Source of the DNA: Eublepharis macularius
Taxonomy: Eukaryota > Chordata > Lepidosauria > Squamata > Eublepharidae
Length of the DNA stretch: 64,000 nucleotides
Reading direction: 5' to 3'
Assembly: GCF_028583425.1 (NCBI RefSeq)
Contig: NC_072805.1
Span: 20,656,001 to 20,720,000, forward strand
Positions 36,171 to 48,535 of this stretch are shown here, in pieces; the first letter of the stretch is position 1, and each line of letters opens with the position of its first letter. The notes beneath the pieces were generated by a model. The model made no database searches. It saw nothing but the letters and a program-made list of their open reading frames with translations, and had not been told where the DNA came from. The translations under genes and the position numbers were made by a program.

Positions 36171-36350
36171 ATAGATCCAGAGGAGTTAGCCGTGTTAGTC
36201 TGTAGTCGCAAAATAGTAAAGAGTCCAGTAGCACCTTCAAGACTAACCAACTTTATTGTAGCATCTGACGAAGAGAGCTGTGGTTCTCGAAAGCTTAAGC
36301 TACAATAAAGTTGGTTAATCTTAAAGGTACTACTGAACTCAGTCTTTACT
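36171..36350. mobile_element. Repeat family F, complete copy
   Basis: An element of 180 bp with a hairpin centre: agactaaccaactttattg and tgtagcat are mirrored by gctacaataaagttggttaa. It is flanked by a perfect 12-bp duplication, aagatccattct (36159-36170 and 36351-36362). A 12-bp duplication fits LINE-driven insertion better than cut-and-paste transposition. Other copies lie at 15587 (half), 47058, about 61715 and about 63836. I do not know an accepted name for it. Confidence 0.85.
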
Positions 36351-36397
36351 AAGATCCATTCTGTTTCCAACAGTGGCTAGCCTGAGAAACTTACAAG

Positions 36398-36560
36398 CAG
36401 GGTGTGAAGACGCAACTCTTCCTGACTGTCCTTAGGATATAGTATAACCAGAAGTACAGTGCCTCTGAATATGGAAGTTCAATTTTTAGCTATCCTGGAT
36501 AACAGCTATTGATTGGGCCATCAAGCATCTGCAGCTAATTCTCTTTAACAATTGCTATTT
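36398..36560 (+). repeat. LINE-derived repeat fragment
   Basis: The run gcaactcttcctgactgtcc and then atatggaagttcaatttttagc with ggataacagctattgattgg is a repeat I recognise from lizard genomes, probably CR1-derived. The borders are indistinct. Confidence 0.4.
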
Positions 36561-37909
36561 AAGCCACTAACTGTCATCATGTCCGAAAATGAATTATACG
36601 CCATCTGGAAAATCACTTTTTGTTCTATCTGAATCTTTTTGCAGGGGAATGTCAAAGCAAGGTGAATAATCTCTATTAAACTTCTCCATATTATTCATTC
36701 TTAAAAATGTATCCTCTAAGGCAAAACAGGCAAGGTAATTATTTCCCATAGAAATCTCCCACTGGGACTTTTACACAGGGGAAGGTTCCAAACAACAACC
36801 AGAGAGGAATGAGAATTTTTTTACTCCCCGTTTTCATCCTTGGAGACATGCGTCATTAAAACACCATTTCTATCAACATGAAGCATTTATTAGCAAAACT
36901 GTGCCTTGTTTCTCTTTTCCTTCAACTGACAGCTCAGAATTCCCATTAAACTTATATAGGTTGTTTTTCTTTGCTTATTAATCACGTTTTGTTTGCATAA
37001 ATTGTGGTGCATTTAAATTTGGTACTTCTGTAAGCCACTTTGGGTCCCTACTCATGAAAAAAATGCGCGGTGATAAATTGGCTAAATAAATGGGTGGTAG
37101 AGCATCTGGTTTGGATACAGAAGGCATTTCCAGTTAAAGGGATTTCAGGTGCTGGGAAAGACCCCTTCCTCCCTGAGACCTGGAGAACCACAGCTTGTTG
37201 AGACAGAACAATAATGAACTAGACAGACTAATGATCTGACCCAGCACATCCCAGCATACCCCCCAATATCCCAGCATATCCCTCGATACCCCCAGGCAGA
37301 AAGACACTCTTTGGGACACAGGTCTTGATTTCCCCCCCCTGCCTTACACAACTATGAATTGTAATTATTGCTGCGTAGGACCATCATAAGAGCGTAACAG
37401 CAGAGTCTTAACAACGAAGATAGTAGCAATCCAGCATCTTTCTTTGGAAGTCAACTGAACAGAAACCAATGAGAGGCATGCTTGACCTGATGAGATGTAG
37501 CATCTAAAAAGTATTTTATGATGTGCAGGAAAGGAAGATTCCTGCAATATTTCATTTTTGGAAAAAGGCAAATTTAGCCTTCAAGGTTGTGTGTCAGCAC
37601 CACCTGCACAAAGTTCCAGTATTCAAGGGTCTGAGTTCTAATCTTGGCCACCTATCATTTCCTAGGCATCTTCTGGTTAATGTAACCCCGTTCTTCCTTT
37701 TTAGAGTGTAAGTTCTTTTCTCCTGCCACCTATTGCTCACCCAAACATTCCACATTCTTCTAACCATCTTTTCCAAATAGAATACAAGCGCGGAACATTT
37801 AAGCAAAATAAAAATATCAGCATACGTTCTATTAAGCAGAATCAATTTCTTTCCAGCAGGCACTTGGAGGATAACAGCACAAGTTTTACGGTCTCAGATT
37901 TCTTCCCAA

Positions 37910-38107
37910 AAGGCCTTTATCCCCAATAGAGCCCCAAAGCAGCTTACACTGTTCTCCTTTACACACAACAAATCTGTAAGGTAGGTTAAGCTGAGTGTGT
38001 GTGAACGGTCCAAGGTCAACCAGCAAACTTCCAAGGATTCAAAAGGGGATTCACACCTGGGTGTCCCAGATCCTGGTCTAATACTGTAATCACTGCACCA
38101 TACTAGC
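37910..38107 (-). mobile_element. CORE-SINE, moderately decayed
   Basis: The inverse of the family consensus is readable as aatctgtaaggtaggttaag, then gtccaaggtcaaccagcaaa, a B-box remnant at about 38055, and taatcactgcaccatactag at the end. Confidence 0.7.
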
Positions 38108-39920
38108 GCTTGATCAACAATAGACTTGTTTTATGAGGCTACAAAAACAGAATATATTTCCAGGGGGGCGGGTGGTGGTGGAAATCTCCTATAATAATAT
38201 CCTATACATCCGCCTCTCTCTTTTTCCCAGTCATCCTTATTCTGGTCATATGGGAGGCCAAGGGTTGGATCCATCCAGCTTCTTCACTCAATCTCACTCA
38301 ATAGCCCTTGTTCCACAAGACAGATTTGGGAGGCAATAGCTCCTACTGCACTTAAATAATTTGTAAAACCATAAATAAACAAAAACAGACATACAAATAG
38401 CATGGATTTATAAATATAGTTCCTTGGATGGCACCATACTAAAAAAAAAATCTAGTAAGTGTCCAGATTGTGATTTCAATCATTGCCAAACTGATGAAAC
38501 AATAGAAAAAATACCTTTGCCTGGGTCCTTCCCCAGTTTAATAATCCCACAGTGTGGACAGAGGGGAGTGAATTGCTTTGTGTATGCTGGTGCGTATACA
38601 TCTATACCGCACTCTTAAATTAGCTTCATGCCAGTTTCACTACTACTGTGGAATTCTGAGAAATAATAGTTGTGTGATAGTGCTGACAATCCTTTTTCAG
38701 AGTCCAAAGCATCTCACAGAACTATAATTCCATGGGAATTGGGAGGAATGTGTGTTTGGGAATGGCATCGGTTTTGTGGTTGTAGTGCAGACATGCCCAC
38801 GTGTCTCTGTACAAGCCACAACATCAAAAAAGCTGGAAATCTAGTTTTGCAGCTGTTTGTCTTTGCAATGCCACAAGATTATTTTGTGTTGTACCTGAAA
38901 CAGATAAAAAGATAGCTACCTCTTTGAAATTTTGCAAGTTCATGGAGGAGGAGCAGGGAGAAATATTCTTGATATTTTTCTGTTTCGGAACCAGGCGTTT
39001 CTTTGACCAGCACTAATGCAATGCATTTTGATTAGTGTTTTGAGCCGGATAACAATGACTTGGACAAAACTGAGTTTGTGGAATACCTACCTGTGTCAGC
39101 TAGTCAATGAATGTTGGGTTGCTGCAGACATAAACACTTGTGGCTCTGCATCAGTGCATGTGTGCATACCTATACCCTCTCCACATGTTCAGCCATGCAG
39201 AAATGAATGTATGGAAGGGGGAGCAGGATTGGGCCTGCTGGACATGCCTCTGAATTCATCCAAACCTGTGATGAGAGTCAATGCGAACATGTTTGGATGA
39301 ACCACATAATCAAGAGTCAGGTCAGCAGGAACAAATCAGGTCTCCTCTATGTGTTCGATTTCAATATGGGTGAATGTGCGGAAAGGGCTATCCAAATGCA
39401 ATACAAATACAGAGACATTTCCCATTGATTCTGTGTGCTCCTGCATTCCTTACTTCCCCAGGAATACAGCCTTTTATACCAAAGACTAAACATCTTGGCT
39501 TGATTTAAGACACACATCTGCAAAATCACAATTATAGAAGGAGGCCACTTGTGAACATACGTTTAGTTGACCTTCCTATCTCTATCATATCCATTCAGAT
39601 TACGCAGGAAAGATTCCAAAGTGTTAATAAATTAACAATTGCTTTGAAAATGTCCCGGGAGAGGAAGGCCCAATAAAATCTCTCACACACTAGAAAAGAG
39701 CTGGCACTTTATTAACATTTGGTAACTAATAAATACATTACTGACAGCCAATAAATTATTACAATAAGAATTAAAAGGACCTATTAAATCGACAATCATT
39801 CATACTCCATATGAAATGACAGTTAATATGGTTCAGACCCAATGAACATGCAAGGGAAGAAAAAAAACCTCTCTGCAAGGAAGTGGCAAAGAAAGGAGAT
39901 TTTTTAATGAGTTTCAGCAC

Positions 39921-39924
<4 letters not shown>

Positions 39925-39955
<31 letters not shown>

Positions 39956-39963
39956 CGCGCGCG
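39925..39963. repeat. GT microsatellite grading into GC
   Basis: About 13 GT units followed by gcgtgcgcgcgcg. Confidence 0.9.
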
Positions 39964-40984
39964 TGAATAGAGTACAGGAACAGAAGGGGCAGAAAGAGAG
40001 TAAAGCAAGAAAAAGGGCTGCTGGTATATACAATCCTAGAAAATGTGGTGCGTTAAGGACAAAGGGGAAATGGCTGGCTAGATCAAGGCAGGGGTAGGGA
40101 ATGCATGTACAGAATCAGATTTCAATGTGCATAGATCAATCTGGATGGTGATGTGGCATGCCAACAGATGCGTTACACTGGATCCTCTGATCCAGCTTTA
40201 TATATGTAGCCAATAGCCCTTTTCAGACATGGCAACTGCGTGTACAGGGAGACTACCAAGGGCATGTATTAGAAGTACACCCGACCCGACCCTGCTGGTA
40301 TACGTGGTGATCATGTTGTATGGACAGGGGCAATGCACATATTTACCATGTGCCTCGGTACATGTGCACCATAACTCCTGAAAAATCCATTTGTCAGTTC
40401 ACATGTGCCAGAGCTATACATGCATGGTAAATATGTCCATTACACACATGCATATTGAAAGGATCTACGCCTGGTTGTTAGGCTTATGGTATGTACAAAA
40501 GGCTAGGGCAGGGGCAATTGAGGCCACTAGCATTTCAGGAGGGGGAGAGGAGGCTGTAGTGGGAGGCAGATTTATTCTTCCTTCCCAGCTCCCACACTGA
40601 CGGATTGGGACAATTGTTGACTTTCTCACAGGGCTTCCTAGTGTGCAGTTAGACCTGGGCTGTAAAACTCTACGAAGAGTTACAGCCTTCTAAGCCCATT
40701 TACGTTGATGGGCTTAGAAAGGTGTAACTCTGTGTAGGACTGCACAATTAATCCTTATCCAAAGGCCAACTCTAAGGGTTTATATATTACAGGAGGAGGA
40801 TTTGGGATTTTTTTTTTTTAAAAAGGAACCAGTGACATTTTGGTGTTAAAATATCAGCCACTACAAGAAGTCTATTTTGATTATCCAAGTTCAGTGGCTC
40901 ACATGCGGCTATACCTGCAAGGGGGGTGGTGGTAAAGGTGGATCCTTGGTCTGGAAAGGTTGAAGACCACAAGTGCTCGCACAT

Positions 40985-41190
40985 GGGCAGTGGTAAACTT
41001 CATAAGCATGATCTCATGCTTTATCTCGCTTAATCCTCACATTAACTGCACAAAATAAATTGGTATTCTTGTTCCCCCTCTTGCACAAGGGGTGCATGAC
41101 AGAGGAGACAGCTGCTTTTCTGAGGCCACCAAGTTAAGTTCATAGCTGAGCTGACCTTTGAACCAGGGACTTCACAGTGCGCTGTGCTGC
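40985..41190 (-). repeat. Old MIR-like CORE-SINE
   Basis: The inverse of a MIR-type element: cttaatcctcacattaactg, then gaggccaccaagttaagttc and tttgaaccagggacttcaca. It is heavily diverged. Confidence 0.5.
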
Positions 41191-41588
41191 ATGTGGCACC
41201 GACTTTTCAGACGTGACGCCTGTAGAGGGTTTCATTATTTTTATTACGCCCCCATTTTCATGTTCGTTTATCTCTGGATTAGTAGGTTTTTGTCCTGCAT
41301 TTTCAAAATATTTTAATGATGCCGTATCTTAATGCACGGGGACAGATCCCACTGATTTATTCCACTACCGGAAATGCTTTCCTCCGGCTGAAATAGCCTC
41401 CCGATTCAAGTGTCTCAGAAAAGCTTTCATTTTTTTTTCAAGCAACAGGAAAAAAAAAAGAACTATATTATTGGGGACAGCATGGAATCCCTATTACAAG
41501 TGCCCTATTATTAGGGCTGAATCCAAATTTTGCCAATGAACTTTTCCAACTTGAAATAGGAGGAACTGGGATGTGCGTGCGTGTGAAA

Positions 41589-42126
41589 TGTATTTATTTA
41601 CTTTATTTATACCCCACCTTTCTCCCCCAATGGGTATCCAAGGTGGCTGACATCATTCTCCTCTCCTCTATTTTATTCCCACAACAACTGAATGAGGTAA
41701 ATTAGGCTGAAAGTGTGTGACTGGCCCAGCAAGCTTCCATGGCAGAGGGTGGATTTGAACACGGTTCTTCCCAGGGCTTTTTTTCTGGGAAAAGAGGTGG
41801 TGGAACTCAGGACTGCACAACGATGTCACTTTGGGTCAGCTGGAACAAGGGGGGGAGTTTGTTAAAGTTTAAATCACTCTCGGCGAAAATGGTCACATGG
41901 CCAGTGGCCCTGCCCCCTGATCTCCAGACAGAGGGGAGTTGAGATTGCCCAAGCAGCACAGAGGGCAATCTAAACTCCCCTCTGTCTGGAGATCAGGGGG
42001 CGGGGCCACCGGCCATGTGACCATTTTCAAGAGGTTCCGGAACTCCGTTCCACCGCGTTCCAGCTGAAATAAAGCCCTGGTTCTTCCAGATCCTAGTCCA
42101 ACACACTAATCACTACACTATGCTGG
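41589..42126 (-). mobile_element. CORE-SINE interrupted by a hAT-type element
   Basis: The SINE reads on the + strand as its inverse from tttatttactttatttatac at about 41589 to atttgaacacggttcttcc at 41771. It resumes at 42080 as gttcttccagatcctagtcc and ends with atcactacactatgctgg. The insert at 41772-42079 splits it within the B-box region. The SINE is therefore older than that hAT insertion. Confidence 0.88.
41772..42079. mobile_element. hAT-type element, family D copy nested in a SINE
   Basis: Ends CAGGGCTTTTTTTC and AATAAAGCCCTG with a perfect 8-bp duplication, gttcttcc (41764-41771 and 42080-42087). It is 308 bp. It carries the same internal palindrome as copy 1: ctgatctccagacagagggg on the left is mirrored by cccctctgtctggagatcag on the right. 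Confidence 0.95.
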
Positions 42127-42543
42127 AAAGGTGCACAAGAGCCTCCTTCCCACCTCCTTCAACCCTTTCATTGCCTTTTTCATGGGGGCTTGATAGCAAC
42201 AACTCTGCTTTCTGCAGCTGTAGGGTGGCTTCCCCCTGCCTTTGTTTTCTTCAACAAGAAGATACCAGGATGGGGTCACACAGCAGAACATGATGTCCTC
42301 TGCTGCCAGGTGGGGCACATACTTTGGTCATTCAAAAAAAGGTCATTGGAAGAGGGGGGGTCTTATTTGTATGCTGCAAAGACAGTAATGAAGAATGAGG
42401 AAGGACAGACTTTTTGCAGCTTGCCATTGCAAGGGATAATCAAGATTTTAATTTCGATTGGCTCACCCGGACGTCTTCCATTCTAGAAACATTTGCAATA
42501 CATCTTGGGTGGGCATTTTTTTAAAAAAAGGTGATGCAAGAGT

Positions 42544-42692
42544 GGCCGTTTCCACACGGCTTACCTTGTTCCGGAAAACAGTGAAATCTCGCATGAAATC
42601 GTGCGAGAAGATGCAATAACAGCGTCTTCTCGAGAGATTTCGTGTGAGATTTCGCTGTTTTCCGGAACAAGGTAAGCCGTGTGGAAACGGCC
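42544..42692. mobile_element. Fold-back element, family B copy 1 (near-perfect palindrome)
   Basis: The left arm ggccgtttccacacggctta then ccttgttccggaaaaca is mirrored almost without change on the right (tgttttccggaacaaggtaa, gccgtgtggaaacggcc). Flanks agagt on both sides (42539-42543, 42693-42697) suggest a 5-bp duplication, which single-copy evidence cannot prove. It is 149 bp. Confidence 0.82.
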
Positions 42693-43892
42693 AGAGTCTA
42701 GAGTGAACAGCAAGGTGAACAGCATAGAAGGTGGTGGTGAAGATAACCAGCAGGTTAAACTAAAAAGGGAGCTAGCCATTCTTTTTTCCCCTCCGAGCAT
42801 GTCTGCTCCAGACAATAGACTTATCCTTTCCTTCTCTTGGATCAGGATTTTTGAATAGTCACCCTCCTTTCCTCTCTAGATTTTTTTTGCAATTCAGAGA
42901 GGGGCTTTTTTTGTGTGGGGGCAAAAACTGGGAGTGAGCTTTGGAAATGTGGATTTCAGCTATAAGAACAGGAAACAGCAGTTTTGGCTAAATAGGTGGT
43001 AGACTGCAAAAATGCTGAACATAACCTTCTAACTGCCATTCTATGCCTATTGGGCTAAAGATTTTCTTTGTAGAACGATAAAGGCTTTTTTTTAGGTGAG
43101 GAACCTCAGGTCCTTCCTTCCTTCCTAGCAAGTTTCTAGTCCATATGACTGTGAAGATATACCTGAACTAAGCGAAATAAGATACTTAAGTGGATCCTAC
43201 CCCATCCTATCAGTCTACTGAGATCTTCCTCCAAATTAAGTGGTGCTGCGTCCGGCAGAAGAGCCAAGTAAGTTGGAGGAAAGCTCCTTACACTGGAGGA
43301 AGGCTTCAAACTTTCTCCGAGGAGGGTAGGATCCGTCCCACTCAGTGGTTGAGGGAGCAACATTAAAAACTGAAAAAACTTAAGCAAAATAGTAAACAAA
43401 AATATTTTGCACAATTAGAGAAAGCTCGCCACTTTGTCAATGTGATTAAAAGACAGAGATGGGGTTTCTCAAGGCTGGAGAAGGCATTTGCACCAAACGT
43501 ACCAGATGGCTGTTCCTGAATATGGCCCCGCAGGCATTATTTTGGCACTGAATTGTGATTTATGGCCCAAAATGTGAAGGGGATGAGCAGAGCTAAATGA
43601 GTAATAGGTCTGCTCCCATTTCTTTCCCCACAGAATGGCAATGAAAAAAATGACTTTTGGTCGATGATTTGGCACCATTTGTAGAATATGAAAATGCCCC
43701 CCCCCCCGCAATGGCACAGCAGTACAAGTGTACTAAAGTCATCTTTTGATCAACACCCTGTTGGATTGCCATGAAATGCAAAGAACAGTAGGTGAAAGAA
43801 AAGAGCTGTAAAACATTGCGTATCTTTTGACACCATCTATACAAGACAACATCCATCTACAAGCTCCTGCTGGCTCATTCTGAGTTGAACAC

Positions 43893-44036
43893 TGATTCCG
43901 CACACGTTGGATAATGCACTTTCAATGCACTTTAGCAATCGTTTAGAAGTGGATTTTTTGTTTCACACATGAAAAATTCCATTCCAAATGGTCTCTAAAG
44001 AGGATTGAAAGTGCATTATCCAATGTATGCGGAATT
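43893..44036. mobile_element. Fold-back element, family A copy 2
   Basis: The left arm gattccgcacacgttggata and gcactttcaatgcacttt is mirrored on the right (gattgaaagtgcattatcca, then atgcggaat). It is clearly related to the element at 31257, including the shared centre ggattttttgtttcacacat. Confidence 0.8.
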
Positions 44037-44196
44037 AACATGGACTAGGATCCCCTTATAAGTATGCCCTGAAGAGGCAAGGAAATATCCACTTGCTAAT
44101 CTTGAGCTCTCCAAATTAACAATGTCAAAGGCAGGGAGGTTAAAGATTACTAGAACGGAATAGCTTGTCTATGTTAGGTACAGAATTCTGTGTCAT

Positions 44197-44400
44197 AATA
44201 TTTATTTATTTATTCATTATTTTATTTTTAACCCGCCCTCCCCGCAAGCAGGCTCTGGGCGAGGTACAATATTGATTAAAATACAACTTAAAATCAATTT
44301 AAAAAACAGATAAAATACTGTTCCCCTTTTGGGGCAACCAGCAGGAGTGGACTCTCCATACCCCTTGTAGAGGGAGACCGGTGGAAGGCTCAGCAATGAT
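44197..44400 (-). mobile_element. LINE 3' tail fragment (L2/CR1 type)
   Basis: The sequence aacccgccctccccgcaagc then aggctctgggcgaggtacaa is the inverse of a common reptile LINE terminus, with an A-rich tail visible as tttatttatttattcattat at about 44201. Confidence 0.6.
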
Positions 44401-44483
44401 GGGCTAAAAATTAGCCTCCACCATATGCCTGGCGGAATCACAGGGGCACATACATGGCACTTCCACATATTCAACATCTTTCT

Positions 44484-44646
44484 CGTGCATTATCTCAGTT
44501 ATCTTTGCAACATCCCTGTAAGGTAGACACTGTACCGGGGGAGATGGCAGCAGTAAGGCCGAGAGGCTTGCCTAAGGCTAGCTTCTGGATTCCTTGCAGA
44601 GGTGAGATCTGGATGGAGAATTTCTGGCTCCCTTAATCATTATGCT
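44484..44646 (-). repeat. Old MIR-like CORE-SINE
   Basis: The inverse core is readable as ccctgtaaggtagacactgt and gaggcttgcctaaggctagc. The head is lost or diverged. Confidence 0.5.
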
Positions 44647-44727
44647 GTACGAGTCCTGGAGGGCAGACACCCTTAGATCACTCTGTGTTTTACCCTACCC
44701 TTCCTCCAAGGTTCAGGCTGGAACACA

Positions 44728-44908
44728 TGGTTCTCCCTTCCTCATTTTTTATCCTCACAACTGTCCTATAAGGTAGGTGAGGCTGAGTGATAGAGAATGG
44801 CCCAAAATCACCCAGTGAGCGTCAAGGTGGAGTGGGGATTTGAATATAGATCTGCAGATCCTGGCCTGACACTCTAACCACTACACCACACTGTCTCTCT
44901 GTAACGCC
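44728..44908 (-). mobile_element. CORE-SINE
   Basis: The inverse consensus is clear: tcctataaggtaggtgaggc, then aaaatcacccagtgagcgtc, gtggggatttgaatatagat and ctaaccactacaccacactg. Confidence 0.72.
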
Positions 44909-47057
44909 CTCAGCCTCACTTTCATACAATTCATCTCAACCCTTCATGCCGCCCTGAAATGTTGATATTTATCTCTCACACTTGCGCTCACCTTCAACAT
45001 GTCCCTCTTTTCCTCCTTCAAGAGGTCTTAGAATTTTTCCACACAATAAATGCACTTTGGTCTCCTATTTTTTTAGCACAGGCCCAACTTCTCAGGCCAT
45101 CCCTCAAGGTTGCTTTTGCCACGATCACATTTTCTATGCATCCATAAGACAATGTTTTGTACTTGAGAAAATGGGACACTTCCCAAAAGGCCCATGCCAT
45201 ATTTTAATTTTTCTTAAAAGGGATTCTTTAAATGGGTGGACAGGAGTCTTACTGCACGGTAATTAAAAATCATTATCCTGTCTGAAAAAACAACATGCGG
45301 TGTTCAGGTATATATACAGGGCTTGTCCACACCAAGTATTTTCTGCAACTTGGGCTTCTTAACCGCATTATTTCTCCCTTCCCCGCCCAGTATCATTTGC
45401 CAGTTGTTGCTCTCTCATTTCCCCCGTTTTTCTCCTGTTATTCAAGTATATTGTCATAGTATTATGACACTACTGATTTATTTTTTCAAAAATGCCAGGA
45501 AAAAGCCTACCAGTGGCAGGGTGAAAATGGCAAGTGTGGAGGGGAAAGGGTGCCCGATGTGAGTGGACTGGTCCCAAAATCTGCACATTCCCATTCACAC
45601 CATGAGCAATTCCAGAAAGTTTGGAATAAAGCAGATCTGAGATCCAGTGGGGCAACCCAGGGGAAACCATGGTAGGAGACAGAAGGAGACAGGACTGGAG
45701 GGCGTCGTCATGTGAATGCATAAAAAAAACCAACCCCGATTTGAGAGCCAGAATAGACAAATTCTCCATGTTAAAGCAGCCACACAAGATTTTATATTCT
45801 CCAAATATTTTCTAAATATTCAGGGTAGGATCCTGCCAATATTTTCTGTTTGGCTATTGGAATGAACCACCAAGGTCCAAATCCCAGGACCCAACATTAG
45901 CATCTGATAATATCTGACAGCAGACGCTGTGGCATTTTGCAAACTTTGTAGAGTTATACCTCATGTATTCATTTAACCAAATTAGAAAATAGGTGAAAAA
46001 CTTCACCAGCTGCAGCCTGAGGTCAAATTTCAGTTGCAGCATGGGAATCTCAAATGGTGATGTTATATTTCAGAATTAAAAGACAGAATCAAAATCTAAA
46101 CTGCAAATGTATCATTCCCCTTCCACAATTTTTAAAAAATCTGATATTAGCATATGTGAAATGTTAACGCCGAATGTCATTGCATAAGTCTAAATATAAA
46201 ATAAAAAGACCTAAATTTTCTGAAAGCTCAGCTGGATTGGAGAAATGGCGAAGCCAGTTTTATTTCCAGTACCCATCTCAAGATCCTCAAAGCCTGGAAA
46301 ACGAAATCTCACCAACACTCGAAACTTTAAAAACCGAGGTTTGGCAACAAAAACGGGATGCTCACATCCTATAATTAAGAATCCACACTTTCACAAGTTC
46401 TTGAGTTTCTAGTAATTTCATAATAAAAAGTTCCAGGCTTACACCTTTTCTGAATGTGCCCCGAGACTAAAAAGCCATAATTGCCAGAATTTGCAAATTC
46501 ATATTGAAACTTCAGACTTGTGGATTGGAATGCACATTTTGCTATTCTAATTAGCTTTGTTTCAGGTCTCAATTTTGCTTAAGTTTTTAGTCAAGCTTTT
46601 TTTACTTCAGTCTGGATTCTCTTCCTATTTATTTTTTCCTCTTTTCATTTTCTACCTTCACCTCTCTGCTATTGCTCTGATCCTCTGTTTTGCTGATGGA
46701 GAGGAAACCAATCCAAAATGCCCACCTGGACATCTGTATAACATTGCAAGAGCAATCTGAGGACATTTTGTCTATGTGTTGGTATTAAAAAATACCGATT
46801 ATCCTCATGGTAATGAAAAACTAGTCAAACACCTGCAAGTCACAAATAATAAATCTTCATCCAGTGGTCAGCAGCCCACCAAGGCTGCACACTATTCAAA
46901 GCATAAATTTATGGCAAATTACTGCAGATCCCGCCCACCTCTAAGAACTGTGAGAATTGTAGTTCGGTAGGCTCCGAGAATTCGCTGTTCGAGATCCTCG
47001 GCTCCTCTCCATGGAATTACAGCATTCCCTGGGAGGAGGGAATGTTTAAATCTGCAG

Positions 47058-47229
47058 CATAAAATTCGAGTCCAGTAGTACCTTAGAGACCAACAAAATT
47101 TTCCAGGATATAAGCCTTTTGTGCACTTTCACCGACAACATGAGCTTTGACTCACGAATGCTTAATCCCTAGAAAATTCTGTTGGTCTCTAAGGTGCCAC
47201 GGCACTTGAATTTTGTTCTACGACTACTG
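47058..47229. mobile_element. Repeat family F, second near-complete copy
   Basis: Motifs gagtccagtagtaccttaga and accaacaaaattttccagga are mirrored by ctagaaaattctgttggtct and ctaaggtgccacggcacttg. It is flanked by aatctgcag on both sides (47049-47057 and 47230-47238), a 9-bp duplication. It is less symmetric than the copy at 36171. Confidence 0.75.
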
Positions 47230-47651
47230 AATCTGCAGTGTTGCAAGACATGTTAAGGTTTTCTTCATCTGGGGAGCATTTCTGGTTCGATGGAAACTCC
47301 CCCCGCCCCCCGCTCATGTAACTAATTCATGTGTTTTTCCCAGCAAGCCACTGCATGAAAGCGTTATGGCTAACAGCAGCCCTAGCAAGAACAGCAGACT
47401 TGGAGGTAACAGCAAGAGCTCCTACTCAGCCCCTCATGAAAGGTACCAGCAAGAAGGTATCCTTACAACAAAGTTTAGGAGCCCAAATCATATTGGCTGC
47501 CCAAATTCCCAAAAGCCACTACGAAAAACAGGGCAGGGAAAAAAACTAGCATTGCTATCTATAGTCCTGTCTAGGGACCCTATTTGAGTGCAAAGGTGGC
47601 ATAAAAATGATAAAAAAAATAAAGAAAATAAACCTGACGCTGACTCAGCAA

Positions 47652-47869
47652 ATCCTAACCTGGATAGCACAGGTAAGCCTGATCTCGTCAGATCGCAGAA
47701 GCTAAGCAGGGTCAGACTTGGATAGTAACTGGATGGGACAGCTCCAAGGAAGTCCAAGGTTTCTATGCAAAAGCAGGCAATGGCAACCACCACAGTCTCT
47801 TGCCTTCAAAACTCCAGCAGGGGTCACCATAAGTTGGCCATGACTTGACAGCACTTTCTACCACCATGG
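47652..47869 (+). mobile_element. 5S rRNA-derived SINE with BovB-like 3' end
   Basis: The segment 47677-47739 (gcctgatctcgtcagatcgc, agaagctaagcagggtcaga and cttggatagtaactggatgg) corresponds to the internal half of 5S rRNA, including the polymerase III internal control region. After it come caatggcaaccaccacagtc and ccataagttggccatgactt, which match the 3' end of BovB LINEs. It is flanked by ctcagcaa on both sides (47644-47651 and 47870-47877). This fits the 5S-Sauria type of SINE reported in lizards. Confidence 0.88.
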
Positions 47870-48535
47870 CTCAGCAAGCCTCTTTTATTTACCTGGCTGT
47901 CGTTGGCTCTCTGCCTGTCCTTCATTGGACTGCTTGTCCTTCATACCTGTTCTCAATTTTGCCTGCCTTTTCTCTCCCTAGACCTGACTCGGTCTCTGTC
48001 GGGGATCCAGTCCTGCAATGCCTCCTGCTTGGGTCCTAGTTTTTCACCTACCAAACCTTTTCCAGGCTCTGACCTTGCACTACCATCGTTACACCCTTCT
48101 AACAACACTGAAGTCAATGGGCTTAAATGGGTGTAACTCTGCTTACGATGACACTGTTAAAGATGTATAATCTTGTCTATAAACTGGACTTGGTGTGAGC
48201 ATTCGAAGAATGTTGGTTGTCGAGGATTGTTGTTCCAAACCTCACTCTGTTAATTTGCCATGCTCCTGTTCTTTAAATAAAACAAAACACAGTAACAATT
48301 ACAAACCTGCGTCTCGGGTGTAGCCAAAAGGTGAAAAGCCTTTTCCAAAACGGAGACCTAGCCATTTAAAAAGCCCTATTATTTTGCACAACACTGTAGT
48401 TATTTAGGAAAGGTTCACAGATGGACTTCACCCAGTCATTTCTCTTCAAAGGCAGCAGCTGACAACCAGCAGTCTATAAAAGGCCACCATTTGCCCCCCT
48501 CACACCTTCCACAATACATCCTCAATAGCAGACTA

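Noticed and set aside
47677-47739. A genuine 5S rRNA gene
   Set aside because: Only the internal part of 5S rRNA is present and it joins a SINE body with a BovB-like end.
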